Source: an uncultured Flavobacteriaceae bacterium
GTDB taxonomy: Bacteria; Bacteroidota; Bacteroidia; Flavobacteriales; Flavobacteriaceae
Direction: 5' to 3'
Assembly: GCA_934675205.1 (NCBI GenBank)
Contig: CAKUPQ010000002.1
Location: 186,001-250,000 of the forward strand
Length of the DNA stretch: 64,000 nt
The position numbers and the translations under genes are program-made. The stretch's first letter is position 1, and each line of letters begins with the position of its first letter. The notes under the pieces are model-generated. The model ran no database searches and was not told where the DNA came from. It was given only the letters and a program-made list of their open reading frames with translations. Positions 16,107 through 25,502 of the stretch are shown piece after piece.

Positions 16107-18260
16107 CTAATTCTTCACAGAACTTTTAACTTCGGTAAGTCCACGTTTTTTAAGTAGTGGTTCAATGCTTGGTTCACTTCCTCTGAATCGTTTGTAAAGT
16201 TCCATTGCGTCTTCGGTATTTCCTTTTTCGAGGATATTTTTACGGAAAGCATCAGCTTTTTCTTGGTTGAATAATTCCGTTGATTTGAAAGCCTCAAAAG
16301 CATCAGTATCCAAAACTCCTGACCAGATATAGCTGTAATATCCTGCTGCATATCCTGTCGGACTTGAGAAAATATGCAGAAAATACGAACTTCTGTATCT
16401 CGGAATAATAGCACTGGTCAACCCGATTTTTTTCATACTTGCATCTTCAAATGTATCTACATTGATAGTAATCGGTTCGGTTTGTGTATGATAATCCATA
16501 TCCAAAAGTGAGGCAGCCAAATATTCAACTGTTGCAAAACCTTGGTCAAACGTTCCTACTTCCTCGATTTTTTGGATAAGAGCATCAGGAATTGTTTCTC
16601 CCGTTTGGTAATGCTTTGCATACGATTTCAGCACTTCAGGATCAGCTCCCCAATTTTCTAAAACCTGTGAAGGCAATTCTACGAAATCTCTCGATACGTT
16701 TGTTCCTGCTAAACTCTGATATTTTACGTTTGACAAAAGTCCGTGAAGTGCGTGTCCGAATTCGTGGAAATAAGTCAATGCCTCATCAAAAGTCAGTAGG
16801 GCAGGAGTATCTCCGACAGGTTTCGTAAAGTTACAAACGATAGAAATCACGGGAGCAACACGGTTTCCGTCTTTATATCCTTGTGTGCTGTATTCTGTCA
16901 TCCAAGCACCTCCTCTTTTGGATTCTCTAGGGTGAAAATCCATATACAAAACTCCTACTAAATCTCCGTTTTTCTCGGTTACTTTCCAAAGTGTAGCTTC
17001 AGGGTGGTAAACAGGAGCATCTTTAACCTGCTCAAATTGAAGTCCGTAAAGTTTTTCACAAACTCCGAAAACTCCGTTTTGTACGTTTTCCAAACTCAAA
17101 TAAGGTTTAACTTCCTGTTCGTCTAAATTGTATTTTTCTTTACGGATTTTTTCGGTATAATATCTCCAGTCATACGGCTGAACATCTCCTGAAATTCCGT
17201 CTGCATTCATCACTTTTTTAATTGCTGCTTCTTCCTCTTTTGCTTTAGCAAGTGCAGGAATCCACAGTTTGTTTAGCAAATTATAAACTCCTTGAGGGTT
17301 TTTAGCCATTGTTTCTTCCAAAGAATAATCTGCAAAAGTTTTGTAACCTAACAGGTTAGCTTTTTCCAAACGAAGATTCGCGATTTTTTTCAAATTTTCG
17401 TTGTTGTCAAATTCTCCTCCGTTTCCTCGGTTTTGGTAAGCATCAAAAATTTGTTTACGCAATTCACGATTATCTGCATATTGCAAGAAAGGCATCACAC
17501 TCGCATTTTGCAAAGTGAAAACCCATTTTCCGTCTTTTCCTTTTTCTTTAGCTGTTTCGGCTGCAGCCTGAACAAGTCCGTCAGGAAGTCCTGCTAAATC
17601 TTCTTGTTTTTCGATAACCAATTCGTATTTATTGTTTTCACTCAATACGTTATTACCGAATTTAAGCGTTAAAAGTGAAAGTTCCGAATTGATTTTACGA
17701 AGTTTTTCTTTGTCTTCATCAGATAAATTTGCTCCACTTCTTACGAATCCTTTATAAGATTCTTCCAAAAGTTTTGATTCTTCCAAGCCTAAATTAAGCG
17801 TTGCTTTTTTGTCCCAAACTGCTTTTACTCTTTGGAATAATTTATCGTTCAGGCTGATGTTATCCGAATGTTCGGACATTTTAGGCGAAAGCGTTTCGGC
17901 AATTTCCTGTAATTTATCGTTGGTATTTGCACTTGTCAGGTTATAGAAAATTCCTGCATTTTGTTTTAACAGTTTTCCTGCATTTTCCATTGCCTCAATA
18001 GTATTTTCAAAAGTCGGTTCTTCCGTGCTATTTGCAATAGCATCAATCTCTGCCTGGTGTTGTTTAATTCCCTCCAAAATCGCAGGTTCAAAATGTTCGT
18101 CTTTGATTAAATCAAAAGGCGGAACTCCATACGGAGTGTCAAAAGTCGCTACCAAAAGCGGATTGTCATTCATAGTTGTCGTTTTTTCTTCTGTTTCTTT
18201 TTTACAGGAAACCATCGTCAATACCAATGCTCCTGCCAAAATTAGATTTGATTTTTTCAT
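16107..18260 (-). CDS. M3 family peptidase, Dcp-like, predicted lipoprotein
   Basis: 717 residues with a lipoprotein signal (KKSNLILAG, then MVSC, C19), so a membrane-anchored periplasmic form of peptidyl-dipeptidase Dcp/oligopeptidase A. The zinc site HEFGH is at 499-503 in a TYFHEFGHALHGLL context, with the downstream glutamate in SQVLENW and the substrate-binding RYRSSYFLHIF and GYAAGYYSYIW segments. It would trim dipeptides from peptide C-termini. Monocistronic, with a very strong terminator. Confidence 0.93.
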   Translation of the reverse strand: MKKSNLILAGALVLTMVSCKKETEEKTTTMNDNPLLVATFDTPYGVPPFDLIKDEHFEPAILEGIKQHQAEIDAIANSTEEPTFENTIEAMENAGKLLKQNAGIFYNLTSANTNDKLQEIAETLSPKMSEHSDNISLNDKLFQRVKAVWDKKATLNLGLEESKLLEESYKGFVRSGANLSDEDKEKLRKINSELSLLTLKFGNNVLSENNKYELVIEKQEDLAGLPDGLVQAAAETAKEKGKDGKWVFTLQNASVMPFLQYADNRELRKQIFDAYQNRGNGGEFDNNENLKKIANLRLEKANLLGYKTFADYSLEETMAKNPQGVYNLLNKLWIPALAKAKEEEAAIKKVMNADGISGDVQPYDWRYYTEKIRKEKYNLDEQEVKPYLSLENVQNGVFGVCEKLYGLQFEQVKDAPVYHPEATLWKVTEKNGDLVGVLYMDFHPRESKRGGAWMTEYSTQGYKDGNRVAPVISIVCNFTKPVGDTPALLTFDEALTYFHEFGHALHGLLSNVKYQSLAGTNVSRDFVELPSQVLENWGADPEVLKSYAKHYQTGETIPDALIQKIEEVGTFDQGFATVEYLAASLLDMDYHTQTEPITINVDTFEDASMKKIGLTSAIIPRYRSSYFLHIFSSPTGYAAGYYSYIWSGVLDTDAFEAFKSTELFNQEKADAFRKNILEKGNTEDAMELYKRFRGSEPSIEPLLKKRGLTEVKSSVKN

Positions 18261-18455
18261 AGGTTTTATTTTTTGAACAAAATTAGCTGTAAAGGTAGTG
18301 AAATTTATAAAATTTGTCCGAATCCTGATAAAAAAGAAATTTCACGAACAGATAAAATGATGTTTTTAAAGAAAATATTTTTTTTAAATCAACTGACATA
18401 CAGTTGTCATTTACCCGTTTTAATTTTGCCTCATAAACATTAAAAATAAAACATT

Positions 18456-18926
18456 ATGAGTGCAACATTTTTAACATCGAACGAATTATTAAAACATTGG
18501 CAGGGACACAGAAATCTTACCCGTAGGATAATTGAAGTATTTCCTGAAAAAGAATTATTTGAATTTTCTATCGGAGGAATGCGTCCGTTTTCGGAAATGA
18601 CAAAAGAGTTTTTGGCTATTGCCGCTCCCGGGCTGAAAGAAATCGTAAGCAAAGAATCAGTCAAATTTGACGAGAAAAGAGAAAACATCAAAACTAAAGC
18701 AGATATTCTCAAGGCTTGGGACGAATCGACGGTTTTAATTAACGAGTATTTTAACAGGATTTCGGAAGAAAGATTCAGAGAAACCCATAATCTTTTCGGG
18801 CAGTATGAATTTCCTGTTTATCAGAATATTTTATACTTTATTGATAACGAAATTCATCACAGAGGACAAGGTTATGTGTATTTAAGAGCTTTGGAAATTG
18901 AACCTCCTTTCTTTTGGGAGAGGTAG
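18456..18926 (+). CDS. DinB family protein
   Basis: 156 residues, four-helix bundle of the DinB/YfiT-like putative metalloenzyme group. The C-terminal metal motif NEIHHRGQGYVYLRAL (H134, H135) and an N-terminal histidine-containing helix (KHWQGH, H18) give the usual histidine set. Members include bacillithiol or other thiol transferases, but nothing here identifies the thiol or substrate. ATG start with an AT-rich leader. It converges on the WYL regulator gene across a hairpin. Confidence 0.8.
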   Translation: MSATFLTSNELLKHWQGHRNLTRRIIEVFPEKELFEFSIGGMRPFSEMTKEFLAIAAPGLKEIVSKESVKFDEKRENIKTKADILKAWDESTVLINEYFNRISEERFRETHNLFGQYEFPVYQNILYFIDNEIHHRGQGYVYLRALEIEPPFFWER

Positions 18927-18941
18927 TTTTAGTTAATTTTC

Positions 18942-18995
18942 AACCACAGATTTAAAGGATTCTCACAGATTTTTAAATCTTTTAAATTTGTGGTT
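18942..18995. repeat. ACCACAGATTTAAAGG hairpin between convergent genes
   Basis: The 20-base arm at 18942-18961 pairs with 18976-18995, with two positions forming only G-U pairs in one strand's RNA. A diverged member of the CCACGGATTAAAGG family and a likely shared terminator. Confidence 0.6.
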
Positions 18996-19010
18996 AATTT
19001 TTTTGATGAA

Positions 19011-19973
19011 TCATCGGTTTATTCTTGCTCGTGATTTTTCAAGAAGTTTAATCACTTCTTCCTTAAATTCCAAAGGCTCGATTATATCAGCCCAATCGGC
19101 AAACATCATAAACCAACGAGCCATTCCTTTGCTTACATAATCCACTTCAAAGTGCATTTCGATATAATCTTTGTGCTTTATTTGTTTGGTAAAACCGTAA
19201 AAATTCCGATTGAAGTGTAAATATTTAGCAACATCTTTTTCTATCCGAAAACGAACTAAAGTCTTGCTTTCGGTATCGGGCTTTTGTCGGTAGTACTCTA
19301 ATTCTTTGTGTTGTTTTGTAAACGGTTTTTCACTCCGTGAAATAGCAATCATTCTGTCTGCCCGAAATTGTCTGTAATCTTTTCGTAAGTGACAATACCC
19401 CAAAACATACCAAAAATTATTTTCGTGGAAAATCCCGACAGGTTCAATATTTCTTTGGGACGGTTTTTCGGCTTCTACACTTTCGTAAGTCAGAATAACC
19501 TGCTTTTTCTCCGCTATACTTTCGATAAGAATTTCGAGAGCATCAGGGATTTCGTTATTGAAAAAATCAGCAGAAGGAGTAACACACATTTTTGATTCAA
19601 CCGATTCAATCCAGTCTTTTTGAGAATCTTTTAAAACTGCTTTTATTTTGAAAAGAGCCGACTGGAAGTGTTTTTTCAGGTTGTTATCCGTAAAATGCTG
19701 CATTAGCTTTTCGGCTGTAATAAAGCTCACAGCTTCTTCTTTGGAAAACATTACAGGAGGAAGTCTGTATCCGTCAACCAACGAATAACCGACACCTGCT
19801 TCACTATAAATCGGAACTCCCGAAGACTCCAACGTTCTGATATCCCGGTAAATAGTGCGAAGACTTACTCCAAATCGGTCTGCCAAATTCTGAGCTTTGA
19901 CAGTTTTTTTAGATTGAAGCTGAATCAGAATGGCTACAGTTCTGTCAAATTTTTTTGGAGCTTGGTCGTGCAT
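19011..19973 (-). CDS. WYL-domain helix-turn-helix transcription regulator
   Basis: 320 residues of the YafY type. A DeoR-like winged helix lies at about 8-62 (VKAQNLADRFGVSLRTIYRD), and a WYL domain at about 145-220 with NNFWYVLGYCHLRKDYRQFR, which binds small ligands or nucleic acid; a WCX-like C-terminal region ends the protein. No target is evident: its neighbours are convergent (dinB-like) or a sigma factor unit upstream on the same strand that is separated by a terminator. It probably controls genes elsewhere. Confidence 0.88.
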   Translation of the reverse strand: MHDQAPKKFDRTVAILIQLQSKKTVKAQNLADRFGVSLRTIYRDIRTLESSGVPIYSEAGVGYSLVDGYRLPPVMFSKEEAVSFITAEKLMQHFTDNNLKKHFQSALFKIKAVLKDSQKDWIESVESKMCVTPSADFFNNEIPDALEILIESIAEKKQVILTYESVEAEKPSQRNIEPVGIFHENNFWYVLGYCHLRKDYRQFRADRMIAISRSEKPFTKQHKELEYYRQKPDTESKTLVRFRIEKDVAKYLHFNRNFYGFTKQIKHKDYIEMHFEVDYVSKGMARWFMMFADWADIIEPLEFKEEVIKLLEKSRARINR

Positions 19974-19987
19974 AAAAAATCAAATAA

Positions 19988-20005
19988 GGTCAGCTTTTGC
20001 TGACC
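19988..20005 (-). terminator. Hairpin terminator after the small protein gene
   Basis: GGTCAGC, TTTT loop, GCTGACC; on the minus strand it is followed by TTATTTGATTTTTTA. It separates the sigma factor/small protein unit from the WYL regulator gene. Confidence 0.65.
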
Positions 20006-20012
20006 TTTAGTT

Positions 20013-20156
20013 TTAATTTGCGATAAATTCAAACTTCCCTATTTTTGTTTCAAGTATTTTTAAAGACTTTGAATAATCTAATAAAAAAGAAATTATTTCT
20101 TTTTTGGGTTGCATTTTAGGAAGTGTTTTTTGTTTTTCAGAGTAGATTTTTGCCAT
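20013..20156 (-). CDS. 47-residue conserved-looking small protein downstream of the sigma factor
   Basis: Reading the minus strand from the ATG at 20154-20156 gives 47 codons and a TAA at 20013-20015. The protein begins MAKIYSEKQKTLP, continues PKKEIISFLLDYSKSLKIL and ends KFEFIAN. It is lysine-rich, with an amphipathic middle and no signal or membrane segment. An alternative ATG two codons upstream (20162) would add MY. Support: uninterrupted frame, good amino acid composition, position 58 bp after the sigma gene on the same strand and a terminator 8 bp after its stop. I recall similar small proteins beside flavobacterial sigma genes, but cannot verify that here. Function unknown. Confidence 0.65.
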   Translation of the reverse strand: MAKIYSEKQKTLPKMQPKKEIISFLLDYSKSLKILETKIGKFEFIAN

Positions 20157-20214
20157 ATACATTATGTTTAAATTATTTATTGTATATAACGCAAACCTTG
20201 TTCGGAATATTGTA

Positions 20215-20802
20215 TCAGTTGGTTAAAATTAAATTCTTTTTTTCGATAATCTTTCTCAAATTCATAAGGGCATACCGCATTCTCCCTAAAGCAGTATTGA
20301 TGCTGACTCCCGTAAGGTCTGAAATTTCTTTGAAAGACAAATCCTGATACATACGCATTACCAAGACTTCTTTTTGGTCTTCCGGAAGTTCTTCTATGAG
20401 TTTTCGCAAATCGGTTTCTATCTGAAGTCCGATAATCTGATTTTCGATATTGGGGTCATTGTCCTGAATAACAGAAAAAATCGAAAATTCCTCTGTATCA
20501 CGTTGCATAGGCATTTTTTTGTTGTTTCGGTAATAATCAACAATGAGGTTGTGAGCAATACGCATTACCCAAGGCAAGAATTTTCCTTCTTCGTTATAGG
20601 ATTTGGTTTTGAGCGTACGGATTACTTTCATAAAAGTATCCTGAAAGATATCATCAGAAATATCTCTGTCAGACACTTTTGAATATATAAATCCGTAAAT
20701 TTTCGATTGATGTCTTTCTATAAGCAAAGACAAAGCAGACTCATCTCCTTTAATATAGTCGCTTACAAGTATAGCATCAGAAATAACAACATTTACAGCC
20801 AT
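20215..20802 (-). CDS. RNA polymerase sigma factor, sigma-70 family (ECF-like)
   Basis: 195 residues with regions 2 and 4 only. Region 2 includes DIFQDTFMKVIRTL and FLPWVMRIAHNLIVDYYR; region 4 includes LPEDQKEVLVMRMYQDLSFKEIS followed by the helix-turn-helix GVSINTALGRMRYALMNLRK. No anti-sigma factor gene is adjacent, unusual for classical ECF groups but common for this flavobacterial type. Its own promoter appears to be a standard housekeeping one (20900-20907). It is followed by the 47-residue gene. Confidence 0.9.
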   Translation of the reverse strand: MAVNVVISDAILVSDYIKGDESALSLLIERHQSKIYGFIYSKVSDRDISDDIFQDTFMKVIRTLKTKSYNEEGKFLPWVMRIAHNLIVDYYRNNKKMPMQRDTEEFSIFSVIQDNDPNIENQIIGLQIETDLRKLIEELPEDQKEVLVMRMYQDLSFKEISDLTGVSINTALGRMRYALMNLRKIIEKKNLILTN

Positions 20803-20899
20803 AGCAATACCTTTTTAGATGGTTAATAATTCTAAAATTTGTTCTAAAAAGTACTTTTATTGCATAGGCAAAATGTATAATTCTATATTAAAGTTGAGC

Positions 20900-20907
20900 C
20901 AAATGTA
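20900..20907 (-). promoter_or_regulatory. -7 element for the sigma factor gene
   Basis: Minus-strand TACATTTG, exact TAnnTTTG, about 100 bp ahead of the ATG at 20802. The leader of roughly 90 nt is longer than most here. Confidence 0.5.
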
Positions 20908-21001
20908 TGTAAATATTTTATTAAAAAACAAATAAAGTGCGAAACTTTAACACTTTCGGGTTAAAAAATCACACTCTATAATTTTATTGAAAACGATGCC
21001 T

Positions 21002-21949
21002 TTAGTTCAAAGACGAAAGGTATCTTTCTGCATCAAGAGCAGCCATACAACCTGTTCCTGCAGCTGTGATGGCCTGTCTGTAATGACTGTCCTGCACATC
21101 TCCTGCCGCAAAAACTCCGTTTATATTAGTATGGGTAGAATCCGGTTTGGTAATTAAATACCCTGTTTCGTCCATATCTAATTGCCCTTTGAAAATATCC
21201 GTGTTCGGTTTGTGTCCGATAGCAACGAATAGTCCTGTTACGGCAATTTCTTTTTTCTCTCCGGTTTGGTTATTGACTATTCGGATTCCCTCAACTACGT
21301 TTTCTCCCAAAACTTCATCAACTTCGGTATTGTACAAAACCTCAATGTTTGGAGTGTTGTTTACTCTGTGTTGCATTGCTTTGGAAGCTCTCATTTCGCT
21401 TTTGCGAACAAGCATCGTAACTTTTGAACAGATTTTAGCCAAATAAGTTGCTTCTTCCGCAGCCGTATCTCCTGCACCTACGATAGCCACTTCCTGACCC
21501 CTGTAAAAGAATCCGTCACAAACAGCACAAGCAGAAACTCCTCCTCCTTTGAGTTTTTCCTCACTCGGAAGTCCTAAATATTTGGCAGATGCTCCTGTCG
21601 AAATAATAACCGTTTTGGCTTCGATAACTTTTGAATCGTCAATAGTAACTTTGTGGTATCCTCCGGTTTCTTTAGAGAAATCGACAGCTGTTGCCATTCC
21701 GATACGAACTTGCGTTCCGAAACGTTCTGCCTGTTGTTGGAGTTGAACCATCATTGTCGGACCATCAATCCCTTCGGGATATCCGGGAAAGTTATCGACT
21801 TCAGTAGTTGTGGTAAGCTGCCCTCCGGGTTCCATTCCTGTATATAAAACAGGTTTCATATCGGCTCTTGCCGCATAAATCGCAGCTGTATATCCCGCAG
21901 GACCTGAACCGATAATAAGACATTCTAATTTTTCTGTAGTATCTGACAT
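21002..21949 (-). CDS. trxB: Thioredoxin reductase
   Basis: 315 residues, low-molecular-weight FAD enzyme that reduces thioredoxin with NADPH. FAD-binding GSGPAGYTAA (14-23), the redox motif CAVC (141-144), the NADPH-site GAGDTAAEEA (158-167) and the closing FAAGDVQDSHYRQAITAAGTG are all intact. Compared with the common CATC motif, the active site has V at the third position. Minus-strand TAAATTTG at 21976-21983 supplies the promoter. Monocistronic. Confidence 0.96.
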   Translation of the reverse strand: MSDTTEKLECLIIGSGPAGYTAAIYAARADMKPVLYTGMEPGGQLTTTTEVDNFPGYPEGIDGPTMMVQLQQQAERFGTQVRIGMATAVDFSKETGGYHKVTIDDSKVIEAKTVIISTGASAKYLGLPSEEKLKGGGVSACAVCDGFFYRGQEVAIVGAGDTAAEEATYLAKICSKVTMLVRKSEMRASKAMQHRVNNTPNIEVLYNTEVDEVLGENVVEGIRIVNNQTGEKKEIAVTGLFVAIGHKPNTDIFKGQLDMDETGYLITKPDSTHTNINGVFAAGDVQDSHYRQAITAAGTGCMAALDAERYLSSLN

Positions 21950-21975
21950 AAAAGTAATATGATTTTTAAGAAATG

Positions 21976-21983
21976 CAAATTTA
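21976..21983 (-). promoter_or_regulatory. -7 element for trxB
   Basis: Minus-strand TAAATTTG, exact consensus, 27 bp before the trxB ATG at 21949. Confidence 0.55.
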
Positions 21984-22061
21984 CGACTTATCTGAAGAAT
22001 ATCCTAAAAACAAGAAAGAGGAGTTTTTTTTTGAGAATTGTAAAATATCAAACCTTATATG

Positions 22062-22069
22062 TATCTTTG
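22062..22069 (+). promoter_or_regulatory. -7 element for sdaA
   Basis: TATCTTTG, exact TAnnTTTG, 20 bp before the ATG at 22089. It overlaps the reading frame that opens at 22059, which is why that earlier ATG is rejected as the start. Confidence 0.55.
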
Positions 22070-22088
22070 TTTTTGTAACAATTATTTT

Positions 22089-23519
22089 ATGGAATTTATT
22101 TCGGTTTTCGATATGTTGAAAATAGGTGTGGGACCTTCGAGTTCACACACACTTGGTCCTTGGAGGGCAGCCCAACAGTTTTTGGGAGAATTACACAAAA
22201 AAGGAATTTTTGAAAAAACCAAAACTGTTTCTGTGGATTTGTATGGCTCACTTTCCCTTACAGGAACGGGACACGCAACCGATTTGGCTGTTGTTTTGGG
22301 ATTGAGCGGAACAGACCCCGAATTTATTCCCGTTGAAGATATTGATACGATTATTCAAAAGGTAAAATCGGATAAACAGTTACATTTAGATGCTAAAAAA
22401 ACGATTCCTTTTGTCTTTGAAAAAGGGGTTGTTTTTCACAAGACATTTTTAAATTTTCACGCGAACGGACTGACTTTTAATGCTTTTATGGAGGACGATT
22501 CGATATATTCGTCAACTTTTTATTCGATTGGAGGAGGTTTTGTAACCAAAGAAGAACAAGAAACAGTTATCGGAACGGAAATAGACGAAAAGAAAGTTCC
22601 GTATCCGATAGAAAAAGCAGACGAATTACTACATTACACTGCATCTGAAAACAAGAGTATTTCGGAAATCGTAACCGAAAACGAAAAAGTTTTCCGTTCG
22701 GAAGAAGAAATTTCAAAAGAATTATTGAGGGTTTGGAACACGATGCTCGAATGTATGTATATCGGTTGTCATACCGAAGGGACATTACCCGGAGGGCTGA
22801 ATGTCAGACGGAGAGCTTTTGATATGCATAAAAATCTGATGGCTGAAAGTACAGGAACTTATTCAAATCCTTACGAATGGTTACAGGCAATCCGAAAAAC
22901 GGAGGTTAAATTCCGTCAGATTCTGAAATGGGTAAGTTGTTTTGCATTGGCTGTCAATGAAGTAAATGCCTCGCTTGGAAGAGTCGTAACAGCACCTACA
23001 AACGGAAGTGCGGGAGTGATTCCTGCTGTTTTGATGTATTATTTAACCATTGACAACCACAAGGCAGGAGATAAAGAAATCGAACAATTCCTGAAAGTAG
23101 CAGGAGTTATCGGGAGTATTTTCAAAAAAGGTGCTACCATTTCTGCTGCTATGGGAGGTTGTCAGGCAGAAATCGGAGTTTCGTCTGCAATGGCAGCTGC
23201 TGCTTTGTGCGAATTGTTGGGAGGAACACCCGAGCAGGTTTCGGTAGCAGCCGAAATTGCTATGGAACATCATCTCGGACTTACGTGCGATCCGATTGGA
23301 GGATTGGTTCAGATTCCGTGTATAGAGCGAAATACGATGGGAGCAATCAAAGCTATCAACGCAGCCGAATTAGCTCTCGAAACCGATGCTAAAAACGTAA
23401 AAGTTCCCCTTGATAAAGTAGTCAAAACAATGTGGCAGACCGCACAGGATATGAATCACAAATACAAAGAAACTTCCGAAGGAGGTTTGGCTGTTGCTGT
23501 AAATATTGCGGATTGTTAG
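22089..23519 (+). CDS. sdaA: L-serine ammonia-lyase (single-chain, iron-sulfur)
   Basis: Converts serine to pyruvate and ammonia. 476 residues from the ATG at 22089. N-terminal beta domain begins [17 protein letters not shown], the substrate-site motif; the catalytic alpha domain has cysteines for a 4Fe-4S cluster in [30 protein letters not shown] and [12 protein letters not shown], all expected for the family. The upstream ATG at 22059 precedes the likely transcript start, so 22089 was chosen. Two envelope-protein genes follow on the same strand, the first 16 bp after the stop. Confidence 0.95.
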   Translation: MEFISVFDMLKIGVGPSSSHTLGPWRAAQQFLGELHKKGIFEKTKTVSVDLYGSLSLTGTGHATDLAVVLGLSGTDPEFIPVEDIDTIIQKVKSDKQLHLDAKKTIPFVFEKGVVFHKTFLNFHANGLTFNAFMEDDSIYSSTFYSIGGGFVTKEEQETVIGTEIDEKKVPYPIEKADELLHYTASENKSISEIVTENEKVFRSEEEISKELLRVWNTMLECMYIGCHTEGTLPGGLNVRRRAFDMHKNLMAESTGTYSNPYEWLQAIRKTEVKFRQILKWVSCFALAVNEVNASLGRVVTAPTNGSAGVIPAVLMYYLTIDNHKAGDKEIEQFLKVAGVIGSIFKKGATISAAMGGCQAEIGVSSAMAAAALCELLGGTPEQVSVAAEIAMEHHLGLTCDPIGGLVQIPCIERNTMGAIKAINAAELALETDAKNVKVPLDKVVKTMWQTAQDMNHKYKETSEGGLAVAVNIADC

Positions 23520-23534
23520 TAACAAAATAAGAGA

Positions 23535-24110
23535 ATGAAGATAATTTTATATAGTTTATTTTCATTATTTCTGTTTAGTTGTAATGCTAAAAAAGAAACT
23601 TTAGAAATAAATAGTGATTTTAGGTTAAAAAATCCGTCATTTGAAAAAGTTTTATTTTCAAATAAAGAAACTCAAATCCAAGAAAAAAGCTTTATTTCGA
23701 ATCAATATAATTATTTTATTGATAATGAGAGGATTGATGATGAACAGGAGCAGAAAAGTTTACAACAACGATTTAATGAATTTCAAAAAGAATTAAAAAA
23801 GCAGAATGATTTAGGGTCTTCATTACCTGAAGATTTTGAAGAATATAAACTTTTGTTTTACGAAAGTTATTCTTTTAAAATTGACTATGCAGGAGAATTC
23901 CCAAAATATAAACAAGTTGGATGGGAAATGAGAGAATACAGATTAATTGAATTTCAAGAAAAAAACTTTAATAATGAACATTATCTTATGACAAAAAACG
24001 GAGCTTATAAATCAGTAAGTTGGGATATTGGAGAAAAATATTTTTATGCTGCTTTGGAACTATCATATATTGGCACTGTTTATGTTAATTATTATTTCGT
24101 TAAAAAATGA
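23535..24110 (+). CDS. AT-rich hypothetical lipoprotein
   Basis: 191 residues, lipoprotein signal KIILYSLFSLFLFSC with the lipid cysteine at 16. The mature part is lysine, glutamate, asparagine, tyrosine and phenylalanine rich and ends in an aromatic beta-like stretch (YFYAALELSYIGTVYVNYYF). I recognise no family. Codon use is more AT-biased than in sdaA before it and the TPR gene after it, which hints at a recent insertion, though this is only a visual impression. It overlaps the TPR gene by four bases (ATGA). Confidence 0.75.
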   Translation: MKIILYSLFSLFLFSCNAKKETLEINSDFRLKNPSFEKVLFSNKETQIQEKSFISNQYNYFIDNERIDDEQEQKSLQQRFNEFQKELKKQNDLGSSLPEDFEEYKLLFYESYSFKIDYAGEFPKYKQVGWEMREYRLIEFQEKNFNNEHYLMTKNGAYKSVSWDIGEKYFYAALELSYIGTVYVNYYFVKK

Positions 24111-25459
24111 AAAACCTAACCTATATATTTTCTCTGATTGGTTTAACTGCTTTTGCCCAACCCAATATGGTCGAGCCGGACAGCATTGCACTTGTTGAAG
24201 ACAGATTTCAGGAATTATTTTACGAATCCATAAAGCAAAAAGGAATCGAAAACTATGACAGAGCCATCAATTCGCTACAACAAGCTGTACAGCTAAAACC
24301 TGAAGAGGCTACGCTTTACCACGAAATTGGGAGAAATTATTTCTTTCAGAAAAAATATTTCGAGGCAGAGGATTATATCAAACGAGCTATCGAAAAAGAC
24401 GACAAAAACAAATACTATTATTTGAGCTTATATGATGTGTATTATCAGACGAAAAATTATCCGAAATCTATCGAAGTAGTTCAGAAACTCATCAGTTTTA
24501 AGGACAAACGAAAGCTCGAATTTCAAGACGATTTGGTTTCGCTCTATATGTACACACAGCAATTTGACAAGGCTTTAACGCTTATTGAAGAACTCGAAAA
24601 ATCAGCCTCTCACGACCCGACAAGGGAAATGTACAAAATACAAATCCTGAAAGACAGAGCAGGAAGTTCTGATATTTCGGATTTGGAAAGCGAAATCAAG
24701 AAAAATCCGAAAAACGAACAAGCATACATCACTTTGATTTATCAGTATTCCGAGAAAAATCAAGAAGAAAAGGCTTTTGAAGTTGCCAAACAATTAGCTA
24801 AAAATATTCCCGATTCTGATTGGGCTCATGTGAGTTTGTTTAAGTTTTATTTAGAAGAAAACAACATCGAAAAAGCGGTAAATTCGATGAACAAAGTTTT
24901 TGAAAGTAATCAGATTGATGATAAAATCAGACACAGAGTTTTGAACGAATTTTTAATTTTTGTAAGTAATAATCCTCAATATGACAAGGAATTAGAAAAA
25001 GCAGTTGCTTACTTCAAAAACGACCCGGATATAGCTGTAGCCAAAGAAGTCGGAAAGTTTTATTTTGCCAAACAAAATTGGAAAGAGGCATCGGATTATT
25101 TTGAAATCAGCCTAAAAGACAACCAAAACGATTTGGAAGCGATATTATTTTTGTTGCAGTCTTATACAGAAATGGGAAATTTTGACCTTGTATTGAAAAA
25201 ATCAGACAATTTTAAGGATTTATTTCCGTTACAACCTGAATTGTATTATTACAACGGACTTTCGCAAAACCAAATGAGGAATTACAAAAAAGCTAAAGAT
25301 ATTCTTGAGGAGGGATTGGATTACCTTGTTGAGAATAAAGCGCTTGAAGCTAATTTTTACATTCAACTTTCGGAGGCAAACACAGGTTTAGGAAACGAAA
25401 AAGACAGACAAAAATACTTACAAAAAGCTGAAAATCTGATGAAAACTATTAAAAAATAG
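24107..25459 (+). CDS. Exported tetratricopeptide repeat protein
   Basis: 450 residues with a signal peptide (KNLTYIFSLIGLTAFAQ) and a mature part almost wholly built of TPR helices (for example EATLYHEIGRNYFFQKKYFEAEDYIKRAIE at about 65-95 and repeated units to the C-terminus). TPR proteins scaffold complexes; the partner is unknown. The order TPR protein, DUF4292 lipoprotein, M23 protein is one I associate with flavobacterial genomes, suggesting a shared envelope role. No membrane anchor is seen apart from the signal. Confidence 0.88.
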   Translation: MKNLTYIFSLIGLTAFAQPNMVEPDSIALVEDRFQELFYESIKQKGIENYDRAINSLQQAVQLKPEEATLYHEIGRNYFFQKKYFEAEDYIKRAIEKDDKNKYYYLSLYDVYYQTKNYPKSIEVVQKLISFKDKRKLEFQDDLVSLYMYTQQFDKALTLIEELEKSASHDPTREMYKIQILKDRAGSSDISDLESEIKKNPKNEQAYITLIYQYSEKNQEEKAFEVAKQLAKNIPDSDWAHVSLFKFYLEENNIEKAVNSMNKVFESNQIDDKIRHRVLNEFLIFVSNNPQYDKELEKAVAYFKNDPDIAVAKEVGKFYFAKQNWKEASDYFEISLKDNQNDLEAILFLLQSYTEMGNFDLVLKKSDNFKDLFPLQPELYYYNGLSQNQMRNYKKAKDILEEGLDYLVENKALEANFYIQLSEANTGLGNEKDRQKYLQKAENLMKTIKK

Positions 25460-25502
25460 ACTACGAATATTGCGAATTTATACGAATAATATAAATTAAT
25501 TT

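Noticed and set aside
22059..22088. Longer SdaA starting at 22059
   Set aside because: The added codons contain the -7 element TATCTTTG.
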